Below, piece after piece: positions 14,543 to 22,893 of a stretch of DNA of 33,380 nt. The position numbers and the translations under genes are program-made. The stretch comes from Gemmatimonadota bacterium. Its GTDB lineage: Bacteria > Gemmatimonadota > Gemmatimonadetes > Longimicrobiales > Gaopeijiaceae. The notes under the pieces were generated by a model, which did no database searches, was not told the DNA's origin, and saw only the letters and a program-made list of their open reading frames with translations. How positions within the stretch are numbered: the first letter of the stretch is position 1; each line of letters opens with the position of its first letter. The stretch lies in the NCBI GenBank assembly GCA_007130605.1, contig SLSF01000020.1, positions 1 to 33,380 of the forward strand, given 5' to 3'.

Positions 14543-16069
14543 TTACCCCACCGACAGCCCCCGCGTCATGGCAGCCAGGAGGGAGCCGTCCCGGACCCGC
14601 TCCCGGAGGGCGGTGAGGTCGGGCGAAGGGGAGCGATCATCGCCCAGCGGTGCCACCACCTCGCGGACCGCCCCGTGAAGTGCCTCCACACCCGGGCCAC
14701 TCCGGAGCGGACGATGGAACTCCATGCCCTGCGACGCCGCCATGAGCTCGGCAGCCACCACGTACTCCAGGAGCTCCACCGCCCGCCGCGCCTTCCGGGC
14801 CGCCGCCATCCCCATGGAGACGTGGTCCTCCTGGTTCGCCGAGGTGGGAACCGAGTCGATGGAGGCCGGGGTGGCCAGCACCCGCATCTCCGCCAGGAGA
14901 TCGACGACGGTCACCTGGAGGATCATGAAGCCGGAGTGGAGACCGGGATCGGGGCTCAGGAAGGCGGGAAGTCCCGAAAGATCTGGATTCAGGAGCCGCT
15001 CGAGCCTCCGCTCGCTCACCGAGGCCAGGTCCGCGACCCCGATGCAGAGGAGGTCGAGGGCCTGCGCCACCACCTGCGCATGGAAATTTCCCGCACTCAC
15101 CACATGGCCACTCTCGGGAAAGATCAGGGGATTGTCGGTGACGGCATTGGTCTCGGTCTCCAGGACCTGGCCGATGAAGCCGAAGCTGGTGCGCGAGGCA
15201 CCGTGAACCTGGGGCATGCACCGGAGGGAGTAGGCATCCTGGACCCGGGGATCCCCCTCGCGATGGGACTCCCGGATCTCCGAGGTGGCCAGAAGCTCCC
15301 GAAGCCGCCTGGCGGTCTCGATTTGTCCGGGCTGCCCCCGGATCTGGTGGACCTCGTCGCGAAAGGCGTCGGGCGTCCCCTTGAGGGCCTCGAGGGTCAT
15401 GGCGCCGGCCCCTTCCAGGAGATCGAGGGCCCGCCGGGCCCTGCAGAAGGCCAGGAGGCCGAGGGCGGTCGTCGCCTGGGTCCCATTGATGAGAGCGAGC
15501 CCCTCCTTGGCACCGAGCTCCAGCGGGGTGAGGTCCTCCTCCTCGAGCACCTCGGCCGCAGGCCGGGTCTCTCCATCGGGCCCCCGGAAGGCCCCCTCCC
15601 CCATCAGGGGAAGCGCCATGTGCGCCAGGGGGGCCAGGTCCCCACTGGCACCGACGGACCCCGCCTCCGGCACCGCGGGATGGAGGCCCCGGTTCAGGAA
15701 GTCCAGGAGCCGCTCCACCACCTGGACCCGGATCCCCGAGTGTCCCCGGGCCAGGGCGTTGGCTCGCAGAAGGAGGAGGGTCCGCACCTCGGTGTCGTCC
15801 AGGAGCGCCCCCACCCCCGCCGCATGGCTCCGGAGGAGATTCCGCTGAAGGGCAGTTCGATCTTTCGGGGGGATCAGGACATCAGCGAGGCGCCCGAAGC
15901 CGGTGGTGACGCCATAGACCACCTCCCCACTCTCCGACTTCTCCTCCACCAGGGCACGGGAGGCCCTCATGGCCCGGATGGCGTCCTCCGAAAGCTCCAC
16001 CTTCCGCCGGCCGAGGGCCACCGCTTCCACATGGGCGAGGGTCAGGGACTGGCCGTCGAGCACGAGCAT
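14543..16069 (-). CDS. hutH: histidine ammonia-lyase
   Basis: Converts L-histidine to urocanate and ammonia, the first step of histidine breakdown, in the cytoplasm. The 508 residues match the usual family length of about 500-510. The MIO cofactor tripeptide Ala-Ser-Gly is at 141-143 inside GSVGASGDLAPLAH. YGVTTGFG (52-59) supplies the catalytic Tyr, and NGTQA, QDAYSLRCMPQVHG and the FH-rich SAGNFH stretch are present. I chose the ATG at 16069 (MLVLDGQSLTL, with AGGA upstream) over one 16 codons earlier. No hutU, hutI or hutG lies nearby, so the rest of the pathway must be elsewhere or absent. Related MIO enzymes (phenylalanine or tyrosine ammonia-lyases) are possible but less likely. A large hairpin lies 28 nt before the start. 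Confidence 0.92.
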   Translation of the reverse strand: MLVLDGQSLTLAHVEAVALGRRKVELSEDAIRAMRASRALVEEKSESGEVVYGVTTGFGRLADVLIPPKDRTALQRNLLRSHAAGVGALLDDTEVRTLLLLRANALARGHSGIRVQVVERLLDFLNRGLHPAVPEAGSVGASGDLAPLAHMALPLMGEGAFRGPDGETRPAAEVLEEEDLTPLELGAKEGLALINGTQATTALGLLAFCRARRALDLLEGAGAMTLEALKGTPDAFRDEVHQIRGQPGQIETARRLRELLATSEIRESHREGDPRVQDAYSLRCMPQVHGASRTSFGFIGQVLETETNAVTDNPLIFPESGHVVSAGNFHAQVVAQALDLLCIGVADLASVSERRLERLLNPDLSGLPAFLSPDPGLHSGFMILQVTVVDLLAEMRVLATPASIDSVPTSANQEDHVSMGMAAARKARRAVELLEYVVAAELMAASQGMEFHRPLRSGPGVEALHGAVREVVAPLGDDRSPSPDLTALRERVRDGSLLAAMTRGLSVG

Positions 16070-16096
16070 GGAGATCCTGGGTCCGGGTACACGAAC

Positions 16097-16136
16097 GGGC
16101 GATGCGGATCTTCCCATGGGAAGCCCCTCATCGCCC
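16097..16136 (-). promoter_or_regulatory. nested hairpin in the hutH leader
   Basis: Outer arms GGGCGATG (16097-16104) and CATCGCCC (16129-16136) enclose the perfect palindrome CTTCCCATGGGAAG (16110-16123). It lies 27 nt upstream of the hutH start. It may be an operator or an RNA structure. The inner palindrome has the dyad form typical of dimeric repressor sites. Confidence 0.45.
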
Positions 16137-16206
16137 GCGTCTCCAGCCGGATCACATCACCCCGTGAGGGCCCATGTGCACGGCCTTCCAGGGAGACTGT
16201 CGAGAG

Positions 16207-16277
16207 AGGCGCCGGTCGGAATCGAACCGACGATGGAGGATTTGCAGTCCTCTGCCTTACCACTTGGCCACGGCGCC
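16207..16277 (-). tRNA. tRNA-Cys (GCA)
   Basis: A 71-nt cloverleaf without encoded CCA. Acceptor GGCGCCG pairs with CGGCGCC, and the discriminator is U, as expected for Cys. The D arm is GCCAAGTGGTAAGGC. The anticodon stem GAGGA/TCCTC carries loop CTGCAAA, giving anticodon GCA. The T arm is TCGGTTCGATTCCGA. It is the second tRNA of a two-gene minus-strand transcript and lies upstream of hutH. Confidence 0.96.
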
Positions 16278-16285
16278 GAAAGCAA

Positions 16286-16321
16286 GGGGGAGGTCCGGCG
16301 ATCACTCGCCCAACCTCCCCC
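16286..16321 (-). promoter_or_regulatory. strong two-part hairpin between tRNA-Gly and tRNA-Cys
   Basis: GGGGGAGGT (16286-16294) and ACCTCCCCC (16313-16321) form a 9-bp stem; inside, GGCGA (16297-16301) and TCGCC (16306-16310) form a second stem with loop TCAC. It fills the spacer between the two tRNAs. Likely a processing signal for the dicistronic tRNA precursor; it lacks a T-run. Confidence 0.5.
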
Positions 16322-16330
16322 ATGCGGAAG

Positions 16331-16403
<73 letters not shown>

Positions 16404-16463
16404 AAAAGGTGTGAGGAGAAACCGTGTGCTGCCTCCCTTCCGGCCCCCCGCTCAACGGAGAAA

Positions 16464-16492
16464 ATTCTACCCGATGCCCGGGTTGGTGTCAA
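16464..16492 (-). promoter_or_regulatory. sigma70 promoter of the tRNA-Gly/tRNA-Cys operon
   Basis: On the minus strand a perfect -35 box TTGACA (16487-16492) is followed by a 17-bp spacer and -10 box TAGAAT (16464-16469, five of six). A predicted start near 16457 leads directly into tRNA-Gly. This is the best promoter in the window, as expected for a stable RNA operon. Confidence 0.85.
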
Positions 16493-16510
16493 GGCACCGG
16501 GGCCGGGGAG

Positions 16511-16540
16511 TTCACTCCTACGGCACCCCCGGTTTATCTT
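16511..16540 (+). promoter_or_regulatory. candidate promoter of the putative outer-membrane protein
   Basis: TTCACT (16511-16516) and TATCTT (16535-16540) are separated by 18 bp, about 40 bp before the ATG at 16580. The -10 sequence TATCTT is the same as in the infC promoter. It is divergent from the tRNA promoter. The match is only moderate. Confidence 0.35.
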
Positions 16541-16579
16541 TCCTTCGCGAGCCGCCCCCCATCTCCACAGACGAGACGC

Positions 16580-18145
16580 ATGTCTCCCACCATTTCCAAT
16601 TCCGTCCGCGCCTCCCTGCGCGCCCTCCTGCCCCTCGCGGTCCTCCTTCCCTTCGCCGGAACCGTGGAGGCCCAGACCGTCGAGGACCTCCTCATCCCCC
16701 GGGGTGCCATTCTCCTGGAGGTCCGGTCGAGCCACACGCAGGCCTCGCGGGTCTTCGATGGAGAGGGTGGACGCCATCGCTTCGCGCCCGAATTCCGCAC
16801 TGCACCCTTCTCGCCTGCCACCTTTCCGGCACTCGAGGCCGAAGAGGACCGACTCCGCGCCCTCCTGGACAATCCGTCGGCGAGCCTCTCGCTGGGGCGT
16901 ATCCATGGCCGTTTTCATGTGAATGAGCAGCACACCCCCTTCCGCGTGGGGTGGGGAGTCATCGACCGGGTGACGGTGGGCGCCACGGTGCCCTTCGTCC
17001 GTCGTCGGGTCACCTCGTCCCTCGACCTCCATCCCGAGGGCGCCAACAGCGGGATCAATCCCGCCCAGGGCCAGAGCGCCTCGGAGGTCGCCGCCTTCCG
17101 AAGCGAGGCCGCCGAGGCCCTCCAGGCCCTCCAGAGTTCGGTGGCGGCCACCTGCCAGGACCAGGGATCCGGTTCGGAGTCGTGTCTCCAGGGCCAGGAG
17201 ACCCTGGACCGTCTCTCGGGCTTCGTGGACCTCCTGGGCTCCGCCTGGGACGACGCCCTCCTCTTTCCCCTGGAGGGATCCGGGGTGGGCGAGGCCCTTC
17301 GGGGGCGGTGGGCCGGCGCCCTGGACGACCTCTCCCAGTGGGGGGTGTCGGGCCCCGAGTCCATCCCTCTCGCCACGACGCGACTCTCCGGAAGCGCCCT
17401 CCGCTCCGACTTCGTCGACCCCCTCTGGGGGGGCGAGGGCTTCCCCACCAGCACCCCCGACTACAAGGCGGAACTCGGCGATGTGAAGCTTCACCTGGTG
17501 GTGGGTCTCATCGATATCCGGGCCGGGGGGAACCAGGAGCGGATCAGCCTGCGGAGCGCCGCCGAGCTCTCGATCCGCTTCCCCACCGGAGCCCCCGATT
17601 CCATGGCCCTCCTCACTCCACTGGAGCCCCCCCGAGGGTACGGTGGCGGTGGCGTGCGCCTGGTCACCGACCTCGTACTGGACGACCGGCTGGGGATCCT
17701 TTCGGAGGTGGAGCTGGAGAGCTACAGCGACCGGAGCTTCGTCCTCCTGGGAGCCGATCCTGCGAACCCCTGGAATCCCGACGCCGTGCGCCGGACCCTC
17801 GAGGGGGCCCCGGGTGACCGGACGCGGGTCCGGATCACACCCCGCTACATCCTCGTTCCCGGTCTCGCCCTCGGCGCCGGATGGGAATGGGATCGCGGGG
17901 GAGAGGGCCGCTGGAGCCCGGTGGAAGCCGACCTTGAGATCGACGATTCGGTGGTCCCGGGGATCCATCGTCACCGGGGATCGGTGGAACTCCGATTCGC
18001 CGGGTGGGACTCCCGCTTCGCCGGGCACCTCCCCTTCCCCATCGAACTCCTCGCCCGGGCGAGCCGGACCTTCTCCGGTTCTGCCGGGGCGCCCGACGAC
18101 CGACGGATCGAGATCGGAGCCCGGGTCCTCCGGGGTGGGTGGTAG
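16580..18145 (+). CDS. putative outer-membrane beta-barrel protein, unknown function
   Basis: A 521-residue exported protein. The signal peptide is residues 1-28 (VRASLRALLPLAVLLPFAGTVEA, probable cut before QTVED). The body has the alternating pattern of amphipathic beta strands with short turns, as in VGWGVIDRVTVGATVPFV, GDVKLHLVVGLIDIRAGG and RVRITPRYILVPGLALGAGWEW. The chain ends in Trp (IEIGARVLRGGW), in line with the C-terminal aromatic that the BAM complex recognises in many barrels. An insertion at about 155-260 is rich in Gln/Glu/Ala and looks helical; two Cys (near 191 and 200) could pair. I do not recognise a family. The ATG at 16580 is chosen because it starts a proper signal peptide. 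The gene converges on recN with a 5-bp gap. Confidence 0.7.
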   Translation: MSPTISNSVRASLRALLPLAVLLPFAGTVEAQTVEDLLIPRGAILLEVRSSHTQASRVFDGEGGRHRFAPEFRTAPFSPATFPALEAEEDRLRALLDNPSASLSLGRIHGRFHVNEQHTPFRVGWGVIDRVTVGATVPFVRRRVTSSLDLHPEGANSGINPAQGQSASEVAAFRSEAAEALQALQSSVAATCQDQGSGSESCLQGQETLDRLSGFVDLLGSAWDDALLFPLEGSGVGEALRGRWAGALDDLSQWGVSGPESIPLATTRLSGSALRSDFVDPLWGGEGFPTSTPDYKAELGDVKLHLVVGLIDIRAGGNQERISLRSAAELSIRFPTGAPDSMALLTPLEPPRGYGGGGVRLVTDLVLDDRLGILSEVELESYSDRSFVLLGADPANPWNPDAVRRTLEGAPGDRTRVRITPRYILVPGLALGAGWEWDRGGEGRWSPVEADLEIDDSVVPGIHRHRGSVELRFAGWDSRFAGHLPFPIELLARASRTFSGSAGAPDDRRIEIGARVLRGGW

Positions 18146-18150
18146 TCCCC

Positions 18151-19830
18151 TCAGCCCGAGTGCCGGCCCAGCAGCTCCCGCGCATGTTTCCGGGAGGTGT
18201 CCGACCCGGGCTCGCCATCGAGCATCCGGGCGATCTCGCGAACCCGTTCGTCTCCCTCCAGTCGGACCACATTGGAGGAGGCGAGGCCCTCGCTCTCTCC
18301 CTTCTCCACCCGCAGGTGCCGGTCGCCCCACGCCGCCACCTGCGGCAGGTGGGTGATGACGAAGACCTGGTGGTGCCCGGCCACCTCGGCAAGCTTCTCC
18401 CCCACGCCGGCGGCGACCTGCCCCCCGATTCCGGCATCGACCTCGTCGAAGATCAGGGTGGGGACCCGGTCCACCCGGGCCAGGATCGCCTTGAGTGCCA
18501 GCATCACCCGTGACAGCTCCCCCCCAGAGGCGATGCGGGAGAGGGGTCGGGGCTCGAAGCCGGGATTCAGGGTGGCGACGAATTCGACCCGCTCCCCTCC
18601 CCCGGGACCCGGTTCATCGAGGGAGATGAACTCCACCCTGAAGATGGCACCGGGCATCCCCAGGTCCGGAAGGAGGGCGACCACCTCCTCCTCCAGCCGT
18701 GCCGCCGCCTCGCGCCGACGCTCCCCCAGCGCCTCTGCATGGCCCCGGAGACGTCCGATGGCCCGGTCGATCTCGTCATCGAGGGCTTCCGCCGAGAAGG
18801 AGGCGTTGTCGTACTCCTCCAGATCGGCCCGGAGCCGGGCTCCCGTGGCGATGACATCGGCCAGCTCCGGCCCGTACTTCCGCTTGAGACGGAAGAGGAG
18901 GTCGGCCCGCTTCCGGAGCGTCTCGGTCCGCCCCGGCGAGACCTCCACGCCGTCGGCATATCCCCCCAGGTCCCGGGCCGCCTCCACCACCTGATGGTAG
19001 AGGGAGTCCAGGAGTTCGGCCTGGGGCTCCAGGTCGGGGTCCAGGCGTGCCAGCTTCCGCGCCCGGTCCCGGGCCCGGGCCACCACCTCCGAGACCGATC
19101 CCTCTCCGGCATAGAGGGCCTGGTGGATGGATTCGGCGCCTCCGGCCAGCTCCTCGGCGTGCTCCAGCCGGGAGAGCTCCGCCTCCACCTTCGCATCTTC
19201 CCCCTGGGAGAGTTCCGCGCCCTCGATCTCTCCCACCTGGAAGCGAAGGAAGTCGGCCTGGGCCTCCAGCTCCCGCTTCCGGTGGGCGAGGGCCTCGCGG
19301 CGGGAACGGAGGGCGGCAAGGGCCTCGTACGCCTCCTGCACCTCGAGGGCATCGGCCTGGCATCCACCGAAGGCGTCGACGATCCGACGCTGCTCCTCCC
19401 GGTCCAGGAGGGTCTGGTGGTCATGCTGACCGTGGAGCTCCACCAGGAGCCGTCCGAAAGCCCCCACATTCCCCGCCGTGGTGGGTGATCCATTGATCCA
19501 GGCCCGGTTCCTCCCCTCGGCCTGCACCTCTCTCCGGAGGAGAACCCGGTCCCCCTCGTCCGGAAGCCCGGCAGCGTCCAGTTCCTCGGCGATGCGTCCT
19601 CGGAGTCCCGGGCGCCCCTCCAGGTCGAAGACCGCTTCCACCACGGCGCGCTCCGCACCGGCCCGGACCGTCTCCGATGACGCCCGTTCCCCCAGGAGGA
19701 GGGAGAGCGCTCCCACGATGATGGACTTGCCCGCACCGGTCTCCCCGGTGAGCACATTGAGCCCCCCTGCGAGTTCGAGGGAGACATCGCGGATCACCGC
19801 GAGATCGCGGATTCGGAGTTCAGCGAGCAT
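18151..19830 (-). CDS. recN: DNA repair protein RecN
   Basis: SMC-like ATPase acting in repair of DNA double-strand breaks; 559 residues, a normal RecN length. Walker A GETGAGKS lies at 29-36. A central region of about 150-370 is coiled coil (ALRSRREALAHRKRELEAQ). The C-terminal half has signature IASGGELSRVMLALKAIL and Walker B TLIFDEVDAGIGG, followed by HQVFVITHLPQVAA. The ATG at 19830 gives the family start MLAELRIRDLAVIRDV; its Shine-Dalgarno is weak. It lies 54 bp after nadK and is the last gene of the long minus-strand block. Confidence 0.96.
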   Translation of the reverse strand: MLAELRIRDLAVIRDVSLELAGGLNVLTGETGAGKSIIVGALSLLLGERASSETVRAGAERAVVEAVFDLEGRPGLRGRIAEELDAAGLPDEGDRVLLRREVQAEGRNRAWINGSPTTAGNVGAFGRLLVELHGQHDHQTLLDREEQRRIVDAFGGCQADALEVQEAYEALAALRSRREALAHRKRELEAQADFLRFQVGEIEGAELSQGEDAKVEAELSRLEHAEELAGGAESIHQALYAGEGSVSEVVARARDRARKLARLDPDLEPQAELLDSLYHQVVEAARDLGGYADGVEVSPGRTETLRKRADLLFRLKRKYGPELADVIATGARLRADLEEYDNASFSAEALDDEIDRAIGRLRGHAEALGERRREAAARLEEEVVALLPDLGMPGAIFRVEFISLDEPGPGGGERVEFVATLNPGFEPRPLSRIASGGELSRVMLALKAILARVDRVPTLIFDEVDAGIGGQVAAGVGEKLAEVAGHHQVFVITHLPQVAAWGDRHLRVEKGESEGLASSNVVRLEGDERVREIARMLDGEPGSDTSRKHARELLGRHSG

Positions 19831-19884
19831 GCTTTATCATCGCGGAAGCGCCGGGGCGGCCCGATGGCCGTTGGGGACCCGCCA

Positions 19885-20796
19885 TCAGAGGGCCCAGTTC
19901 AGCTTCGTGCGCAGGGTGGCGAAGAAGGTCTGTCCGTCGAAGCGGATGAGGGAGACCGGCTCCGTCCCCCGGCAGACGACCACCCGGTCACCGGGCCCCA
20001 GGGGGAGCCCCACCTGTCCGTCGGCGGTGAGGACCAGCTCCTCCACCCGGTCCACCGCCTTGATGGTGAGAATGCCATCGGAGGGGAGGACCAGGGGACG
20101 CATGGCCAGGGTGTGGGCCGAGATGGGGGTCACCGCGATGCACTCCATGGAGGGGGCGATGACCGGCCCCCCGGCCGAGAGGGAGTAGGCAGTGGATCCG
20201 GTGGGGGTGGCCACGATGACCCCGTCCCCGGAAATGTGACCGATCTCGTCGCGGTGGATGCCCTCGCCCACGAAGAGGTCCAGGCGCACCACCCGTGCGA
20301 CCCCTCCCTTGTGGACCACCAGGTCGTTCATGGCCCAGAAGGAGCCGCCATCGGAGCCGTCGGCCGCGATGACCTGCCCCTCGAGGGTGAAGCGACGGTC
20401 CAGGGTCGCCTCGCCCGAGCGAAGCCGCTTGAGCCCCTCCTCCACATCGGGGACCGCAAGCGAGGTGAGAAAACCCAGGTAGCCCAGGTTGATGCCCAGT
20501 ATGGGCACGGGGAGTCCCGCCACCAGGCGGGCGGCCCTGAGGAGGGTGCCATCCCCTCCCAGGGTCACCAGGAGGTCGAGGGAACGGGCCCCCTCGGGGG
20601 TCAGGAGCTCGGTGTCGGCAGAGACGACCTCTGTCAGGGAGGGCTCCACCAGGAGGGTGGCGCCCACGGTTTCGGCGAAGTCGGCGACCATGGAAAGGAC
20701 TGCCTGTACTTCGTCTCCCGTCGAACGGGCGACCACCCCGATCCGGTCCAGATCGGCGGCGAAGCGGGGAGGGGCCGGGGCGCCCTCCGTCCTCAC
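19885..20796 (-). CDS. nadK: NAD kinase
   Basis: Phosphorylates NAD to NADP using ATP or polyphosphate, in the cytoplasm. 303 residues. The GGDGT motif is at 80-84 (VTLGGDGTLLRAAR), MND at 156-158, and the conserved GDGVIVATPTGSTAYSLSAGGP at 190-211. The GTG start at 20796 overlaps the dxs stop as GTGA, a sign of translational coupling. Placement between dxs and recN fits the common nadK-recN neighbourhood of many bacteria. Confidence 0.96.
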   Translation of the reverse strand: MRTEGAPAPPRFAADLDRIGVVARSTGDEVQAVLSMVADFAETVGATLLVEPSLTEVVSADTELLTPEGARSLDLLVTLGGDGTLLRAARLVAGLPVPILGINLGYLGFLTSLAVPDVEEGLKRLRSGEATLDRRFTLEGQVIAADGSDGGSFWAMNDLVVHKGGVARVVRLDLFVGEGIHRDEIGHISGDGVIVATPTGSTAYSLSAGGPVIAPSMECIAVTPISAHTLAMRPLVLPSDGILTIKAVDRVEELVLTADGQVGLPLGPGDRVVVCRGTEPVSLIRFDGQTFFATLRTKLNWAL

Positions 20797-22709
20797 ACCG
20801 CCTCTCCGGACGGCCGGGTCGCCGGCCGACGGACCAGGGTACGCGCGCGACTGGCGATGCCCTGGGGGGTGAGTCCGATCTCCTCCAGAAGAATGCCCCG
20901 CGGGCCATGCTCGATGAAGCGGTCGGGAATCCCCATGGTCCCGAAGTGCTCCGGAACGGGGAGGCCCGGATCGTCATGGATCTCGCGGCCGATGTAGGCA
21001 CCGAAGCCATTGACCACCGCACCCTCTTCCACCGTGAGCACCGCCGGGGTCTCGGCCAGGACCCGACCCAGGGTCGTGCGATCGTAGGGCTTCAGGAAGC
21101 GGCAATTCACCACCGTGGCCTCGATCCCGTCGGCAGAGAGCACTTCCGCCGCCTCCAGGCTGGGAAGGACCATGGTCCCCACCGCCAGGAGGGTGAGGTC
21201 GGATCCCTCACGGAGCACTTCCCAGCTCGCGTCCACCTCGGGGATGTCGGCAAGGGCCGGCACCTCTTCGGGCACCGAGGCCCGGGGCCAGCGGATGGAC
21301 CAGGGACCCTCGTCGTGCTGCAGGCTCATTCGGAGGAGGGCGAGCATCTCGGAGCCGTCCTTGGGCGCCGTCACCGTCATCTCGGGAATGCCGAGCATGT
21401 AGGAGATGTCGAGCATCCCATGGTGCGTCGGGCCGTCCTCCCCGGCGATCCCGGCCCGGTCGAGGCAGAAGACCACCGGGAGCTTCTGGAGCGCCACGTC
21501 ATGGACGATGTTGTCGTAGCCCCGCTGGAGGAAGGTGGAGTAGATGGCCACCACCGGACGGACGCCCTGGGTGGCGAGTCCACCGGCGAAGGTGACCCCG
21601 TGCCCCTCGGCGATCCCCACATCGAAGTGGCGGTCCGGGAAGGCCTTCTCCATGATCCCCGAACTGGTCCCTCCCGGCATCCCGGCGGTGATGACCACCA
21701 CCCGGGGATCGAGGCGGGCGAGCTCGGTGATCCCCTCGCCGAAGACCTTCTGGTAGCGCGGCAGCCCTCCGGCCTTCTTCTTTCCGGCCCCGGAGACCTT
21801 GTCGAAGGGTGAGGCGGCGTGCCACTTCACCGGATCGGCTTCCGCCGGGGGGTATCCCTTGCCCTTCTGGGTGACGGCGTGCACCAGGATCGGCCCCCCC
21901 ATCTCCCGCACCCGTTCGAAGGTCTCCACCAGCCCCTCCACGTCATGGCCATCGACGGGACCGATGTAGCGGAAGCCGAGCTCTTCGAAGATCATTCCCG
22001 GCACCAGGAGGTGCTTCACCGAGTCCTCGACCCGGCCCGCCAGTGACTCCATGACTCCGGTCACCGTTCGGGGGCCCTTCCGGAGCATCCCCTTCACCTG
22101 GTCCCGCACCCGATCGTAGACCGGGTTGTTCAGCACCGTGGTGAGGTACTTGTTCATGGCTCCCACATTGGGGGCGATGGACATGTCGTTGTCATTCAGG
22201 ACGACGATGAGGTCTCGGTCGGTGTGGCCGGCGTTGTTGAGCGCCTCGTAAGCGAGGCCGCATCCCATGGCCCCGTCACCGATGATCGCGACGACCTTCT
22301 CGTCGGTGCCCCGGACATCGCGACCGGCAGCCATCCCCAGCGCCGCCGAGATCGAGGTGGCCGCGTGGCCGGCCCCGAAGGTATCGTACTCCGACTCGGA
22401 GCGCCGAAGGAAGGGCGCGAGACCCCGGTGCTGGCGGATGGTGGGGAATCGGTCATTCCGACCGGTGAGGATCTTGTGGATGTACCCCTGGTGACCGGTG
22501 TCCCACACCAGCTTGTCCTTCGGCGTCTTGAAGACGTAGTGGAGCGCCACGGTGAGGTCGGCAACCCCCAGGCTCGCGCCAAAGTGGCCGCCGATCTGGG
22601 AGACGACATCGATGTGGCGGTCCCGCACTTCCCGGGTGAACCGAGGGAGCTCCTCGGGGCTCAGTTTCCTCAGGTCCGCCGGCCATTTCACTTGGTCCAG
22701 TAGGCTCAC
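20793..22709 (-). CDS. dxs: 1-deoxy-D-xylulose-5-phosphate synthase
   Basis: Joins pyruvate and glyceraldehyde 3-phosphate with thiamine diphosphate, the first step of the MEP isoprenoid pathway. 638 residues from the GTG at 22709, which has GGGAG upstream and gives the expected start SLLDQVKWPADLRKLS; a longer frame to 22802 reads as non-coding. Visible are GHFGASLG (41-48), the TPP-binding GDGAMGCGLAYEALNNAG (144-161), KWHAASPFD, and DRAGIAGEDGPTHHGMLD in the pyrimidine-binding domain. It sits downstream of the polyprenyl synthase gene, so precursor supply and chain elongation are linked. Confidence 0.97.
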   Translation of the reverse strand: MSLLDQVKWPADLRKLSPEELPRFTREVRDRHIDVVSQIGGHFGASLGVADLTVALHYVFKTPKDKLVWDTGHQGYIHKILTGRNDRFPTIRQHRGLAPFLRRSESEYDTFGAGHAATSISAALGMAAGRDVRGTDEKVVAIIGDGAMGCGLAYEALNNAGHTDRDLIVVLNDNDMSIAPNVGAMNKYLTTVLNNPVYDRVRDQVKGMLRKGPRTVTGVMESLAGRVEDSVKHLLVPGMIFEELGFRYIGPVDGHDVEGLVETFERVREMGGPILVHAVTQKGKGYPPAEADPVKWHAASPFDKVSGAGKKKAGGLPRYQKVFGEGITELARLDPRVVVITAGMPGGTSSGIMEKAFPDRHFDVGIAEGHGVTFAGGLATQGVRPVVAIYSTFLQRGYDNIVHDVALQKLPVVFCLDRAGIAGEDGPTHHGMLDISYMLGIPEMTVTAPKDGSEMLALLRMSLQHDEGPWSIRWPRASVPEEVPALADIPEVDASWEVLREGSDLTLLAVGTMVLPSLEAAEVLSADGIEATVVNCRFLKPYDRTTLGRVLAETPAVLTVEEGAVVNGFGAYIGREIHDDPGLPVPEHFGTMGIPDRFIEHGPRGILLEEIGLTPQGIASRARTLVRRPATRPSGEAV

Positions 22710-22893
22710 CGTATTTCTCCCACCTGTTCGTCGGGGCTTCCACCCGGCGATGATCCGGGGGAAACGCTCTGAAGGGCGCACCATCGATGCGACACGATCC
22801 ACTGCTCATGATAATGGGTCCGGGGCCTTCGGCCCAACCGCCCCCACCATGGGACGGGAACCGTTTACCCCCGATCCTCGATCCCGATCCCCG
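22710..22893. other. spacer between the polyprenyl synthase gene and dxs
   Basis: A 184-bp gap on the minus strand. It holds a compact stem GGGCC, GAA, GGCCC (22823-22835) without T-run and the dxs Shine-Dalgarno. A CATTAT box near 22810 might be a -10 element, but no -35 box at proper distance was found. An own dxs promoter is possible, not shown. Confidence 0.4.
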
